DNA of 48,877 bases from positions 1 through 48,877 of the forward strand of contig JBEBSR010000015.1 of NCBI GenBank assembly GCA_040394195.1, written 5' to 3'. Shown in pieces: positions 8,938-18,150 of the stretch. The notes beneath the pieces were generated by a model, which was not told the origin of the DNA, did not search any database, and saw nothing but the letters and a program-made list of their open reading frames with translations. Source of the DNA: Wohlfahrtiimonas larvae_A. Lineage in GTDB: Bacteria > Pseudomonadota > Gammaproteobacteria > Cardiobacteriales > Wohlfahrtiimonadaceae. Each line of letters opens with the position of its first letter. The stretch's first letter is position 1. The position numbers were made by a program, and so were the translations under genes.

Positions 8938-10470
8938 TTATTTGAAATGGATTAAGCTTTTTCCTGTCATTTCTGCGGGTTGTTCAACGCCCAATAAATG
9001 CAAAATCGTTGGCGCGATATCTTTCAAAGCGCCATCTGGTGACAATACAGCAGGACGACCTAAATAAATGAATGGTACAGGGCCTGTTGTGTGCGCTGTA
9101 TGAGGCTGGTTTGTTTTATCATCCCATGTTAATTCAGCATTACCGTGATCCGCTGTCACCAACAATTCACCACCCACTTCCAAAACTGCATCATAAACTC
9201 TGCCCATGCATTCATCCACTGTTTCCACAGCTGTCACGATCGCATCAAAAACACCTGTATGACCAACCATATCTGGGTTTGCAAAGTTACAAATGATCAC
9301 ATCAAATTTTTGAGACAAAATTGCTTCCACTAAGTTATCTGCAACTTCTGGCGCGCTCATTTCTGGTTGTAAATCATACGTTGCAACTTTTGGTGAATTC
9401 ACCATAATGCGATCTTCACCTGTAAATACTTGCTCACGACCACCATTGAAGAAGAATGTCACATGAGGATATTTTTCAGTTTCAGCCAAACGTAATTGGG
9501 TTAAATTATGCTTCGCCAATACTTCGCCCAAGCCATTCACCAATGATTGTGGTGGGAATGCGATTTCTGCATGAATGCTATCTTTATACTGCGTCAAGCA
9601 AACATAATGGGATAATTTAGGACGATACTTTGGTACAAAACCATTGAAATCATCTTCTGTGAATGGATATGTGATTTCACGCGCACGGTCAGAACGGAAG
9701 TTCATGAACATTACAGCATCGCCATCTTCCATTTTTACAGATTCGCCAATCACTGTTGCTTTAACAAATTCATCGTTTTCATTACGATCATAAGCGGCTT
9801 TTAAACCTTCCATTGCAGAATTTGCGTAAAATTCACCTTTACCTTGGCTTAGTAGATCATAAGCTTGCTCAACACGTTCCCAGCGATTATCACGATCCAT
9901 CGCAAAGTAACGTCCAATGATTGTTGCAAAACGACCTACTTTTACTTCTGTAAATACAGCTTCTGCTCTTTCGATATAAGTTTCAGCTGAACGTGGTGGA
10001 GTATCGCGGCCATCTAAGAATGCATGTAGATAAATCTTTGTTAAACCTAATTCTGCTGCTAATTTAATTAAGCCATAAATATGAGCCTCATCTGCATGCA
10101 CGCCACCATCCGATAGCAAGCCAAAAATATGCAATGCTTTACCACTTGCTTTCAAATCGTTTAACGTTTTAACAACTACAGGATTTTTTGCAAACTCACC
10201 TTCTTCAAAAGCTTTAGAAATGCGTGTTAAATCCTGATAAACAACACGACCTGCACCAATGTTGATATGACCAACTTCTGAGTTACCCATTTGTCCATCT
10301 GGTAAACCCACAGCTAAACCTGAAGTTTTTAATAATGTGCAAGCACCATCAGTTTTGAACTCTTCAAAATTAGGCGTTTCTGCTGCCATTACAGCATTGT
10401 GCTTCATATCTGTACGATAACCCCAACCATCCAAAATACATAGAACAACAGGTTTTGGCGCTTTATTCAT
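8938..10470 (-). CDS. gpmI: 2,3-bisphosphoglycerate-independent phosphoglycerate mutase
   Basis: The glycolytic enzyme interconverting 3- and 2-phosphoglycerate with two manganese ions, 510 residues (E. coli 514). Seen are the N-terminal metal motif LCILDGWGYR, the phosphorylated-serine motif MGNSEVGHINIGAGR, the substrate loop HAFLDGRDTPPRSA, the DRDNRWERVEQAY segment and the C-terminal metal site VTADHGNAE. A more upstream in-frame ATG (10491) exists, but AAGGA seven bases before the ATG at 10470 and the family N-terminus favour the latter. It heads a two-gene unit with ctpA and is divergent from the PhoX gene. Confidence 0.97.
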   Translation of the reverse strand: MNKAPKPVVLCILDGWGYRTDMKHNAVMAAETPNFEEFKTDGACTLLKTSGLAVGLPDGQMGNSEVGHINIGAGRVVYQDLTRISKAFEEGEFAKNPVVVKTLNDLKASGKALHIFGLLSDGGVHADEAHIYGLIKLAAELGLTKIYLHAFLDGRDTPPRSAETYIERAEAVFTEVKVGRFATIIGRYFAMDRDNRWERVEQAYDLLSQGKGEFYANSAMEGLKAAYDRNENDEFVKATVIGESVKMEDGDAVMFMNFRSDRAREITYPFTEDDFNGFVPKYRPKLSHYVCLTQYKDSIHAEIAFPPQSLVNGLGEVLAKHNLTQLRLAETEKYPHVTFFFNGGREQVFTGEDRIMVNSPKVATYDLQPEMSAPEVADNLVEAILSQKFDVIICNFANPDMVGHTGVFDAIVTAVETVDECMGRVYDAVLEVGGELLVTADHGNAELTWDDKTNQPHTAHTTGPVPFIYLGRPAVLSPDGALKDIAPTILHLLGVEQPAEMTGKSLIHFK

Positions 10471-10567
10471 GGTAAATTCCTTTAGATTCATAATACAAAT
10501 CGGTCAAATTTCACCATTATAATGAATAATGCCTTGGCTTTCAGGAATCATTTGCCTATAAAGTGCT

Positions 10568-10601
10568 CTGTCATAAAACTGCCACATATTTACCGTATTC
10601 T
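10568..10601 (+). promoter_or_regulatory. Pho box and PhoB-type promoter of the PhoX gene
   Basis: CTGTCAT-AAAA-CTGCCAC at 10568-10585 matches the E. coli PhoB-binding consensus (two CTGTCAT/C repeats eleven bases apart) at all but one position, C for T in the second repeat. A -10-like TATTCT (10596-10601) follows after ten bases, the spacing used in PhoB-activated promoters where the Pho box replaces the -35. The expected transcript start near 10608 gives a leader of about 40 bases before the PhoX start. Confidence 0.85.
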
Positions 10602-10649
10602 CTGCATCCATCGAAACACAATTTAGTTCATTGCAGGAGAGCAAAAATC

Positions 10650-12626
10650 ATGGGAAGACCTAAGGCTGTTTATTTAAAAAACGATAAAGGCGAAAATATT
10701 AGTAATGAAACGGATAATCCAGTTTTTTCTGAAATTCTAGAAAAACCATTATCTCGCCGTACAATGTTAAGCACTGCGGGCATGGGTGCAGGCTTGTTGG
10801 GTTTATTCAGCTTACCTTTAGCCAATATCGCAAAAGCAGTTGCACCTGCAAATGCTGCTAAGCCTTTAAATAAAGAAGAATTGATTCGTTTTAAAGCTGT
10901 GCCATTCTCAACAAAAGATGACATCGTTGTCCCTGAAGGCTATGAAGCTAAAGTATTTTATCGCTGGGGTGATAATATTGGCTTAAATAACAACATGCCC
11001 GAATTTAAATTAGATGGTTCTAACACAGCAGATGAACAAGCAGCTCAAGCTGGCATGCATCATGATGGCATGGCTTATTTCCCAATCAATAATGCAACTA
11101 AATCTACGAACGGTTTATTAGTCATGAACCATGAATATGTGGACAATGGCTTATTATTCCCTGATGGTGACAATAACTGGTCATTAGAAAAAGTTCGCAA
11201 GAGCCAAAATGCAATGGGTATTTCAGTGATTGAAGTACAAAAAGATGGCAATGAATGGAAAGTGGTTCGCCCTTCTCAATTCGCACGCAGAATCACGCCT
11301 TATACTGAAATGGTGATCGAAGGTCCTGCAAAAGGCAACGATTTAATGAAAACTGCTGCTGATCCTAAAGGTGAAGTTGTATTCGGCACAATGCAAAACT
11401 GTGCAAATGGTGAAACACCTTGGGGCACTTATTTAACGTGTGAAGAAAACTGGTCAGATATTTTCGTAAAAACAACTGGTGCAAATGAATTAGAAAAACG
11501 CTATGGCATCGCAAGCCAAGATGCTGTTTATCGTTGGAATGAGTTCGATGATCGTTTCAATGTAGATAAAACACCGAACGAGCCAAATCGTTTTGGTTGG
11601 ATTGTGGAAATTGACCCAGCAGATCCAACTTCTAAGCCAATCAAACACACAGCTTTAGGTCGCTTTAAACATGAAGGTGCTGAAATCGTAATCGCACCAA
11701 AAGGCGAAGTTGTGGCTTATATGGGCGATGATCAACGTTTTGAATATATTTATAAATTTGTATCCAATGGCAAATATGACCCTGCGAAAGGCAAAGCGAA
11801 TAGCAAGTTATTGGATAATGGCACTTTATACGTGGCGCGCTTCAATGAAGATGGCACAGGTGAATGGTTGCCATTAGTGTTTGGTCAAAACGGTTTAACG
11901 AAAGCTAATGGTTTCAACAATCAAGGTGATGTTGTGATCAATGCTCGTAAAGCAGCTGATTTAGCCAATGCAACAAAAATGGATCGCCCAGAATGGATTT
12001 CTGCAAATCCATTAGTACCAGGTTCAATCTATTGCACATTAACGAATAATAGTAATCGTGGTAAAGATGGCTATCCGGGCATTGATGCAGCGAATCCTCG
12101 TGCTAATAATTTATTTGGTCATATCATTCATTGGGATGAAAAAGATGGTAATTCAGCATCGACAGCATTCAATTGGGATATCTTGGTTTTAGCTGGTAAA
12201 GATAAAACTCAAGATCGTAACCATTTAGCCAATAACCGCGGCGATTTGTTCGGTAGTCCAGATGGTTTGAAGTTTGATCATAATGGTTTGTTATGGATTC
12301 AAACAGATGTTTCATCTTCTACATTGAACATGAATGAATATGAAGGTATGGGCAATAACCAAATGTTGGTGGTTGATCCTGAGGAAGGCTATTTCAAGCG
12401 TTTCTTAACAGGCCCAAATGGTGCAGAAGTTACAGGTATCGCATTCACGCCAGATAACAAAACGATGTTCATCAATATTCAGCATCCTGGTGAACCTGCA
12501 GATGGCAACTCTGATCACGGCAATCCTAATCAGTTTTCAAGCTGGCCTGATCATGATCCAAAAAGCCGTCCACGCGCTGCAACTATTGTGATTCAACGTA
12601 CAGATAATGGTGTCATCGGTTTGTAA
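10650..12626 (+). CDS. phoX: PhoX-family (DUF839) alkaline phosphatase, Tat-exported
   Basis: A 658-residue PhoX/DUF839 protein; characterised members are monomeric periplasmic phosphatases using iron and calcium to release phosphate from phosphoesters. A twin-arginine signal is seen as PLSRRTMLSTAG (Arg36-Arg37) with a hydrophobic stretch and AANA-type cleavage near residue 70. Family-typical segments include LLVMNHEYVD, NCANGETPWGTYLTCEENW, FGWIVEIDP and GSPDGLKFDHNGLLWIQTD. An in-frame ATG at 10563 lies before the predicted transcript start, while ATG 10650 has AGGAG ten bases upstream, so the latter is chosen. A Pho box precedes the gene, implying induction by phosphate starvation. It is a single-gene unit ended by a terminator. 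Confidence 0.93.
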   Translation: MGRPKAVYLKNDKGENISNETDNPVFSEILEKPLSRRTMLSTAGMGAGLLGLFSLPLANIAKAVAPANAAKPLNKEELIRFKAVPFSTKDDIVVPEGYEAKVFYRWGDNIGLNNNMPEFKLDGSNTADEQAAQAGMHHDGMAYFPINNATKSTNGLLVMNHEYVDNGLLFPDGDNNWSLEKVRKSQNAMGISVIEVQKDGNEWKVVRPSQFARRITPYTEMVIEGPAKGNDLMKTAADPKGEVVFGTMQNCANGETPWGTYLTCEENWSDIFVKTTGANELEKRYGIASQDAVYRWNEFDDRFNVDKTPNEPNRFGWIVEIDPADPTSKPIKHTALGRFKHEGAEIVIAPKGEVVAYMGDDQRFEYIYKFVSNGKYDPAKGKANSKLLDNGTLYVARFNEDGTGEWLPLVFGQNGLTKANGFNNQGDVVINARKAADLANATKMDRPEWISANPLVPGSIYCTLTNNSNRGKDGYPGIDAANPRANNLFGHIIHWDEKDGNSASTAFNWDILVLAGKDKTQDRNHLANNRGDLFGSPDGLKFDHNGLLWIQTDVSSSTLNMNEYEGMGNNQMLVVDPEEGYFKRFLTGPNGAEVTGIAFTPDNKTMFINIQHPGEPADGNSDHGNPNQFSSWPDHDPKSRPRAATIVIQRTDNGVIGL

Positions 12627-12713
12627 TAATTGCTTGATAAAATATATATCGACAATAAATATAATTGAATAACGAATACAAATAATAAAAATAAATCTAT
12701 GAACTATCCTTTT

Positions 12714-12737
12714 GCCCCATATTTTGGGGTTTTTTTA
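12714..12737 (+). terminator. Terminator of the PhoX gene
   Basis: GCCCC (12714-12718) and GGGGT (12726-12730) form a hairpin with an AT loop, followed by seven T residues on the plus strand. It stands between the PhoX gene and the converging DUF3553 gene. Confidence 0.85.
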
Positions 12738-12738
12738 T

Positions 12739-13599
12739 TTAGGATTGGTATTTTTCCACAACCCACATAAAAGATTGTACATCCACCATATCTTCAGGTG
12801 TTAAGCCCAATTCTTTGAGATTTTTAAGGAGATAATTGGCAAACTTCAAAACGTGATGATACGTCACAATATTCAATACAGTTTCATAATGAAGGTTAAA
12901 TTCACAGATTTTAGCGATGTTTTGCGTCACAGTTGGCTTTAGGAAAATGTGCTTTTGTGGGTGAAAGATAAATAAAAAGTATGTCATAACAGTCCACTTA
13001 CTGGCATTCATTTCTGTTAAAACATAAGCAAACTCCATAAAATGCTTATCAAAGTCCTCCGACTTACCATAAATCAGATCATATAGGCTGTAAGCAAAGA
13101 GCTTTTGGAAGCGTTGATCATCCAAACTTTCCACCAATGCTATCTTCTCAAAGCGATCAATCATACTGAATGTATCTTTATGCACGATGGATTTAATCAA
13201 ATGAGTAATTTCTGCATACGCTGCTTGTGTTAATAGTTGTGTGAAAATCGCCTCATTTAAGGCTTCATGAGCAAAGTCTGAAATTCCCTGCTTATTATAA
13301 ACCTCCTTTTCAAGGAAATTAGCATCTTGAAAGCCATTGGGAAACTTCAATAAAAAATTATTGAGTAATATCGTTAAACCTAGAAATTTTGAATTGGCTT
13401 TTAACTTATCTAAAACAGGATGTTTCGCTTCTGCACCTGTCACAATTAATGGCATAAAAAACTTTGTAGATAATATTTTCTCGCCCACATTTTCAAAAAA
13501 TATTCTGACTTTTTCATCGCGTTGATCTTCTAAAACAATGCCCAAACCCCAAGCTTCCTGTTTTGGATGCTTTACTTTATCGCCTTTCTTATAGTCCAT
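12739..13599 (-). CDS. DUF3553-domain protein of unknown function
   Basis: A 286-residue cytosolic protein. The N-terminal about 55 residues (GDKVKHPKQEAWGLGIV ... VRIFFENVGEKIL) match the DUF3553 fold, a small SH3/Tudor-like barrel also found at the end of UvrD-type helicases and related to RapA/CarD nucleic-acid or RNA-polymerase contact domains. The remaining 230 residues are predicted helical and I do not recognise them. ATG start with AAGGAG nine bases upstream. It stands alone between a converging PhoX gene and a long AT-rich spacer. A contact with nucleic acid or RNA polymerase is plausible from the N-terminal domain only. Confidence 0.7.
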   Translation of the reverse strand: MDYKKGDKVKHPKQEAWGLGIVLEDQRDEKVRIFFENVGEKILSTKFFMPLIVTGAEAKHPVLDKLKANSKFLGLTILLNNFLLKFPNGFQDANFLEKEVYNKQGISDFAHEALNEAIFTQLLTQAAYAEITHLIKSIVHKDTFSMIDRFEKIALVESLDDQRFQKLFAYSLYDLIYGKSEDFDKHFMEFAYVLTEMNASKWTVMTYFLFIFHPQKHIFLKPTVTQNIAKICEFNLHYETVLNIVTYHHVLKFANYLLKNLKELGLTPEDMVDVQSFMWVVEKYQS

Positions 13600-13826
13600 A
13601 CTAATCTCCTTGGCTTATTGTTATACTTTTATGATTAGATTACTTTGATATAAGTCCGAAAATATCATTAATTTTTTGATATTAATAGTTTTAATTTATT
13701 TTGAGGTTCATTAGTTAAATGTTGCTTGTAATAATGATTATTTATTTAGAAATAAAAGATTATTACATACCAGATTATCGACATAAAACCTCAGTTCATC
13801 CATCGTCTGTTCATATGACATTAAAA

Positions 13827-14342
13827 TCATTTCCATTCCCTACCAAACCAATCATCCGTCACTTTAATTTCTACTGGAATAAACTGAGAGTATCGACTAT
13901 TATCTTCCCATCCCCATCCTTTACGTCCTACAATTCTAAAATAGGATTTTAAAAACACTAATAGCTCTTCTTGTATATCTAACAGAATTTCTTTTTGATA
14001 AGAAAGTATTATGCTTTCAGGACTATTATCAACATTAAAAGATTCAGCACTTTGCGAAACAATAAACACATATAATTCATTTTTATAAAATACAAATGGT
14101 CTAAAAAAAGTATCATTAGGATTATGATAGTCGTTTGGAATTTTAAAAATATAGTTTTCAGATTCTGCATCAATGTACAATTTAGGATAACCATCATATT
14201 TTATATCCAACTCTCTAATATAAAAGGCTTTATCTCTTAAAAAAGAATATTCATTTACATTAAAAGATGTTCTTTGTTCCTCAGTTTCTAATTTAATTCT
14301 TTCAAAGATTTCTTGATTCATTTCTGTTTCTACGATTTTCAT
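13827..14342 (-). CDS. Hypothetical small acidic protein
   Basis: A 171-residue acidic protein without signal or membrane segment, rich in aromatic residues, ending in VTDDWFGREWK. I do not recognise it. Its size, acidity, very AT-rich codon use and isolated position resemble orphan immunity proteins of polymorphic toxin systems, but no toxin gene lies near it and this is only an impression. Start ATG with GAGA about eight bases upstream; an internal ATG seven codons in is also possible. Confidence 0.55.
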   Translation of the reverse strand: MKIVETEMNQEIFERIKLETEEQRTSFNVNEYSFLRDKAFYIRELDIKYDGYPKLYIDAESENYIFKIPNDYHNPNDTFFRPFVFYKNELYVFIVSQSAESFNVDNSPESIILSYQKEILLDIQEELLVFLKSYFRIVGRKGWGWEDNSRYSQFIPVEIKVTDDWFGREWK

Positions 14343-14493
14343 TAATTTTTCTCATAATTTAAACAACATAAGTTCAATATTATAATTCGCATATACTCTC
14401 ATCCACCTTCGTTTGTGGAGATTAGAAAAGTATTATATCCTCAATCAAAATAGACCTATGCTGTCATATATAGACACTAGCTTGGAAATATCA

Positions 14494-16500
14494 TTACGCA
14501 GCTTGCAAGTGCAGTGTTAAAGGAATCCCTAAGCGATAACTAATTAAACGAACAACATCATATTCAGATGGCGTGATTTCTTGATCCAATTTCACAAAGA
14601 AAACCAGTGCATCAATCACCTTTTCTTTCTCTTTTAAAGGCACCCATTGAAAATCATCCAATATATTCGTAAATGTTTGCTGCCAATTGCCATCTAAAAT
14701 CAGTGCACGCCACTTTGTCTTAGAATAAATCTTTCTCATGGCAGTAATTAAATGGATATCTTGTTCATCTTTATCATCATAGCAACTCATTTTTTGTGCA
14801 ATGATGCTTAACAGCCCATGTGTTAATTCATATAACTGAGGCTTTGTAATATTTTTTCTCACAGCAGGCTTACTCGCATTCATATCATTCAGTGCATTAT
14901 TCAACGTATATGCAATACAAAACTGACGAACAGATAATTTATCTTGCCTTGGTAGCATGCGATTAAAACTTATCAAAATGCTTGTTCTTTTCGAGTTTTC
15001 CAACGAGCGCAACAAAGGGAAGATGATTTCAAAAATGATATAAGTATAAATTTTGTCATCATTATTCATTAATGCTTCATAAAGCTTACTAATTTTTTGA
15101 GCATCCTCTGGCGAAAAATAGGCAAGCTGAAATTGTCGGGCATTAACATCTTCTTCTAAGATCAATGCGTACAATAGAAACTCCACTTCATTCCGCTGAT
15201 ACATAACTGATTTAATATCATCAGGAATTAACATAAAAATTGTACTTACATCCATTTCCATCAAGTGAGATGAAAAATCATTCGGAATGAAACTTTCCAG
15301 CCTTTCATCAAAAGTTAATTTTCTGGATGGCAATTGAGGCGGATCGTATAATCCAGATTTTTCTAGCTCATAAAGTGTTGCAAAACCAATAATTTCACGT
15401 TTATGTATCGCTTGCTCAGGCCGATAAATCACTTTATCTTTAATTAATTTCTTCAGCGAAGCATCTGATTCTCTTACTTCCACGCCCAATTGCTCTTTAA
15501 TAGTGCTTTCTGATTTTCTCACATTTAAATAACGCGAGCCTGACATATTAATTGCACGAATTCTTTTAGATACTGGCGGATGAGATGAAAAAAATAATCG
15601 ATCTGTATAGAAGTAAAAATGTGAATACTCTTGATGAGGGTTATGTTGGCTAATATTTCTTGTATCGCTTCGAATTTTATTTAGTAACGAAATAATGCCT
15701 GTATGATTTCTTAACGCGCGCACTGATTCACTATCTGCTAAAAACTCTCGTTTTTGTGCGATCTTAGATTGTAGTAATTGACCTGACCAACTGAACAAAT
15801 TACCAAAGAGCACAATTATTCCGCCTAGATAGAATAATGGATTGAGATAGTGTGCTGATGATCGAGGATCACCTTCATTTGTTAAGTCTTTTACAAATAA
15901 AATGAGCTCTTCACCAACAATAGAAATTCCCATCATTGAATAAACAATGGATGATAAATGAGCATTAAAACGTGTATCGTAATGTACAATATGGCTCATT
16001 TCATGGGCAATGAGTGCATGTAATTCTTCTTGATTCAATTTTTCTAATGCGCCTTCACTGACAACAATGATCGCATCTTCAGGAGAATTTCCTGCCGCAA
16101 AAGCATTGATGGATATATCAAAAGGCAGGAAATAAATTCGCGGTGCAACAACACCATAAGCAATCGCAGTTTCTGTCACTAATCGATTATAAATTCTATA
16201 ATAAGGATTCGTTGTATTCCCTGTAACTTCAAGCGCTCCTTGATGTTTAGCAATTTTTTCACCCTTGCCAAACTCGGATAATTTACTCAAATACATCATG
16301 AAAAACATAAAGATCAAACTACATGAAATGGCTAGAGTTTCTTTAGAAAAATAGAGAATTTTGCCATCATGAGAAAACGCAGCGATTTTGGCAGCAATCA
16401 ACTGACTGATGCAAAAGAATAAAGCCAATAAAAGTACAAAAATAAAGTATAGAAAATATGTATCTCGTTGTAGCTTATGGCGAACCTCAAATACTGACAT
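14494..16500 (-). CDS. Large membrane M48 metalloprotease with C-terminal TerB-like domain
   Basis: A 668-residue HtpX/Ste24-like protease. Two membrane helices lie in the first 80 residues, followed by the M48 domain: zinc motif ALIAHEMSHIVHYD, two more hydrophobic segments, and the third zinc ligand in AQKREFLADSESVRAL. The substrate-side region is followed by a 300-residue helical extension ending in a TerB-like segment (ALVFFVKLDQEITPSEYDVVRLISYRLGIPL). Proteases of this long type are widespread but poorly studied; degradation of membrane proteins is inferred from the family. ATG occurs at 16506 and 16500; the AAGGA ribosome site fits only the second. It is preceded by an unknown membrane protein gene on the same strand. 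Confidence 0.85.
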   Translation of the reverse strand: MSVFEVRHKLQRDTYFLYFIFVLLLALFFCISQLIAAKIAAFSHDGKILYFSKETLAISCSLIFMFFMMYLSKLSEFGKGEKIAKHQGALEVTGNTTNPYYRIYNRLVTETAIAYGVVAPRIYFLPFDISINAFAAGNSPEDAIIVVSEGALEKLNQEELHALIAHEMSHIVHYDTRFNAHLSSIVYSMMGISIVGEELILFVKDLTNEGDPRSSAHYLNPLFYLGGIIVLFGNLFSWSGQLLQSKIAQKREFLADSESVRALRNHTGIISLLNKIRSDTRNISQHNPHQEYSHFYFYTDRLFFSSHPPVSKRIRAINMSGSRYLNVRKSESTIKEQLGVEVRESDASLKKLIKDKVIYRPEQAIHKREIIGFATLYELEKSGLYDPPQLPSRKLTFDERLESFIPNDFSSHLMEMDVSTIFMLIPDDIKSVMYQRNEVEFLLYALILEEDVNARQFQLAYFSPEDAQKISKLYEALMNNDDKIYTYIIFEIIFPLLRSLENSKRTSILISFNRMLPRQDKLSVRQFCIAYTLNNALNDMNASKPAVRKNITKPQLYELTHGLLSIIAQKMSCYDDKDEQDIHLITAMRKIYSKTKWRALILDGNWQQTFTNILDDFQWVPLKEKEKVIDALVFFVKLDQEITPSEYDVVRLISYRLGIPLTLHLQAA

Positions 16501-16627
16501 TGACATCCTTTTATTATTATCAGGCTAATTATGAATATATTTATCGATTAATATATCAATGGAGATACTGTTTGACTAATAAATCAAATCTATCCTTATT
16601 CACACTTTAAAATGCAAAATCCCATTA

Positions 16628-17161
16628 TTATTGTTTCATTTTCTCTCGCAGATCAGTAATTTCTTGACATAAAAACTTTACTAACATTGATAAAGAAAAA
16701 ATTACTAACATCACAATATTTGCACAAAATAAAAAAGCTCCTAGCCAATCCCATTTATAAATTATGAATTTAATAAGAGCAGCTCCCTTGCTAGTATCAA
16801 ATTGAAAGAACATTGAATTGTAATAACAACCTGCTAGTGCAGAAACAATAAAAATAATGAAATGAATACCTTTTAAGCTAACAGCCTTTATACAATATCT
16901 ATAAAAGTAAAAGGTAAAAATGGGAGAGATAATTAACAGGCAAAATATTGCTGAACTAAATTTTTCTTTCTGTTTAATCACATCGATATATGCATGATAG
17001 TTTCGTTGCACCAAGTTAAAATTTAAATAATTTTCAAACAATACACCCAATAAAATTGCTGTAGAAAACCACAATAAAAGAGCTATATAGAATCTATTAT
17101 TATATGTATGAATTTTTCCATAACCTTGATTCGGCATTACAACTTTAGTATTTTTATACAT
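16628..17161 (-). CDS. Hypothetical four-helix membrane protein
   Basis: A 177-residue protein with four predicted membrane segments (about residues 27-45, 69-87, 98-116 and 137-165), short loops and a charged C-terminus (EITDLREKMKQ) likely in the cytosol. No family recognised. Start ATG with GAGATA immediately upstream; an alternative ATG is eight codons later. It lies about 120 bases before the M48 protease gene on the same strand, so a common transcript is possible but not shown. Confidence 0.6.
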   Translation of the reverse strand: MYKNTKVVMPNQGYGKIHTYNNRFYIALLLWFSTAILLGVLFENYLNFNLVQRNYHAYIDVIKQKEKFSSAIFCLLIISPIFTFYFYRYCIKAVSLKGIHFIIFIVSALAGCYYNSMFFQFDTSKGAALIKFIIYKWDWLGAFLFCANIVMLVIFSLSMLVKFLCQEITDLREKMKQ

Positions 17162-17200
17162 TTATCTCTAACTCAATATAGTGATTTCATACTCATTAGT

Positions 17201-18040
17201 TTAACGAGAAATAAACAACGGCACAGGAACTTCACCAAAGAATAGCTCTTTTGTTACTCCGCCCAAGAACATTTCCGTGAAGCGTGAACGACTATAAGCG
17301 CCCATAATCACTAAGCTTGCATCTAACTCTTCCGCATGCTCTATGATAGTTTCAGCTATAGAAAGATCATGAGATGCCACATGCTGAATATCTGCTTTAA
17401 TATTTTGCTTATTCAAATAATCAACAATATCTTTGCCCGAATTGGGATCTAAATTAGGATTATCAATCACCAATAATCTAACAGCATCTGCTGTCATAAT
17501 GATTGGTAATGCATCCATAATCGCTTTTCTCACAACATGGCTAGCATTCCACGCAATAACAATATTTTTCTCACCTGATTTAGCATGCCATTTTGCAGGA
17601 ATCACTACTGTTGGAATACCAATTTTCAGTAAAATTTGTTCTGCGGTTAAACTATCTGGCAATATTCTCGTTTCTGGTGAGCCTAAAATAACCAAATCAC
17701 AATAAAATGATTCTGATTCAATCTCATCAATGGAGAAATATTTACCAATTCTACAATATTTGGTTTCGATTTTATATTGACTAACAATCTCGTTAAATAG
17801 TTTTTCTGTATCATCCATTTCTGATTGTTGCTCTGATCGGTATTTTTCTAAAACCTCTTGCCTTGCAGCTGCACCAATAACATAAGCATTATAAGGACGA
17901 CGATCACCAGAACGATCAATACAAATTGCCGTTAATTTTGCATTAAATTTCTCTGCTGTTTCTGCAGCAAATGATAATAACAATCGCCCTTCTTTACTGT
18001 TATTGAAAAAAACTGCGATATTTTCCCATGCATGCAACAT
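17201..18040 (-). CDS. Tandem-domain universal stress protein
   Basis: A 279-residue protein made of two UspA domains (about 1-145 and 150-279). The first has the N-terminal ENIAVFFNNSKEGRLLLSFA strand-helix and ends LGSPETRIL..IPTVVIP; the second starts KNIVIAWNASHVVRKAI and ends MGAYSRSRFTEMFLGGVTKEL. The second domain keeps the shape of the ATP-binding loop but lacks the second glycine of the G-2x-G motif, so nucleotide binding is doubtful. Tandem Usp proteins act in general stress tolerance; the partner is unknown. ATG start with GAGGT ribosome site. Monocistronic. Confidence 0.88.
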   Translation of the reverse strand: MLHAWENIAVFFNNSKEGRLLLSFAAETAEKFNAKLTAICIDRSGDRRPYNAYVIGAAARQEVLEKYRSEQQSEMDDTEKLFNEIVSQYKIETKYCRIGKYFSIDEIESESFYCDLVILGSPETRILPDSLTAEQILLKIGIPTVVIPAKWHAKSGEKNIVIAWNASHVVRKAIMDALPIIMTADAVRLLVIDNPNLDPNSGKDIVDYLNKQNIKADIQHVASHDLSIAETIIEHAEELDASLVIMGAYSRSRFTEMFLGGVTKELFFGEVPVPLFISR

Positions 18041-18150
18041 AATATTACCTCGTTATATTTATAATATTAACTATTCATGCTCATAATATATCGCAAAGTT
18101 TTTAATAATGCCGACATAAAATGCCAACATTTCAAATCGAAATACAGATC

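Noticed and set aside
13719..13952. Plus-strand 77-codon frame starting in the spacer and running antisense to the 171-residue gene
   Set aside because: No ribosome site, overlaps the better-supported minus-strand gene for most of its length.
18050..18075. CGTTATAT motif before the uspA-like gene as a third ModE site
   Set aside because: The second arm is absent (TTAACTAT where ATATAACG is needed); it overlaps the ribosome-site region and is likely chance in AT-rich DNA.
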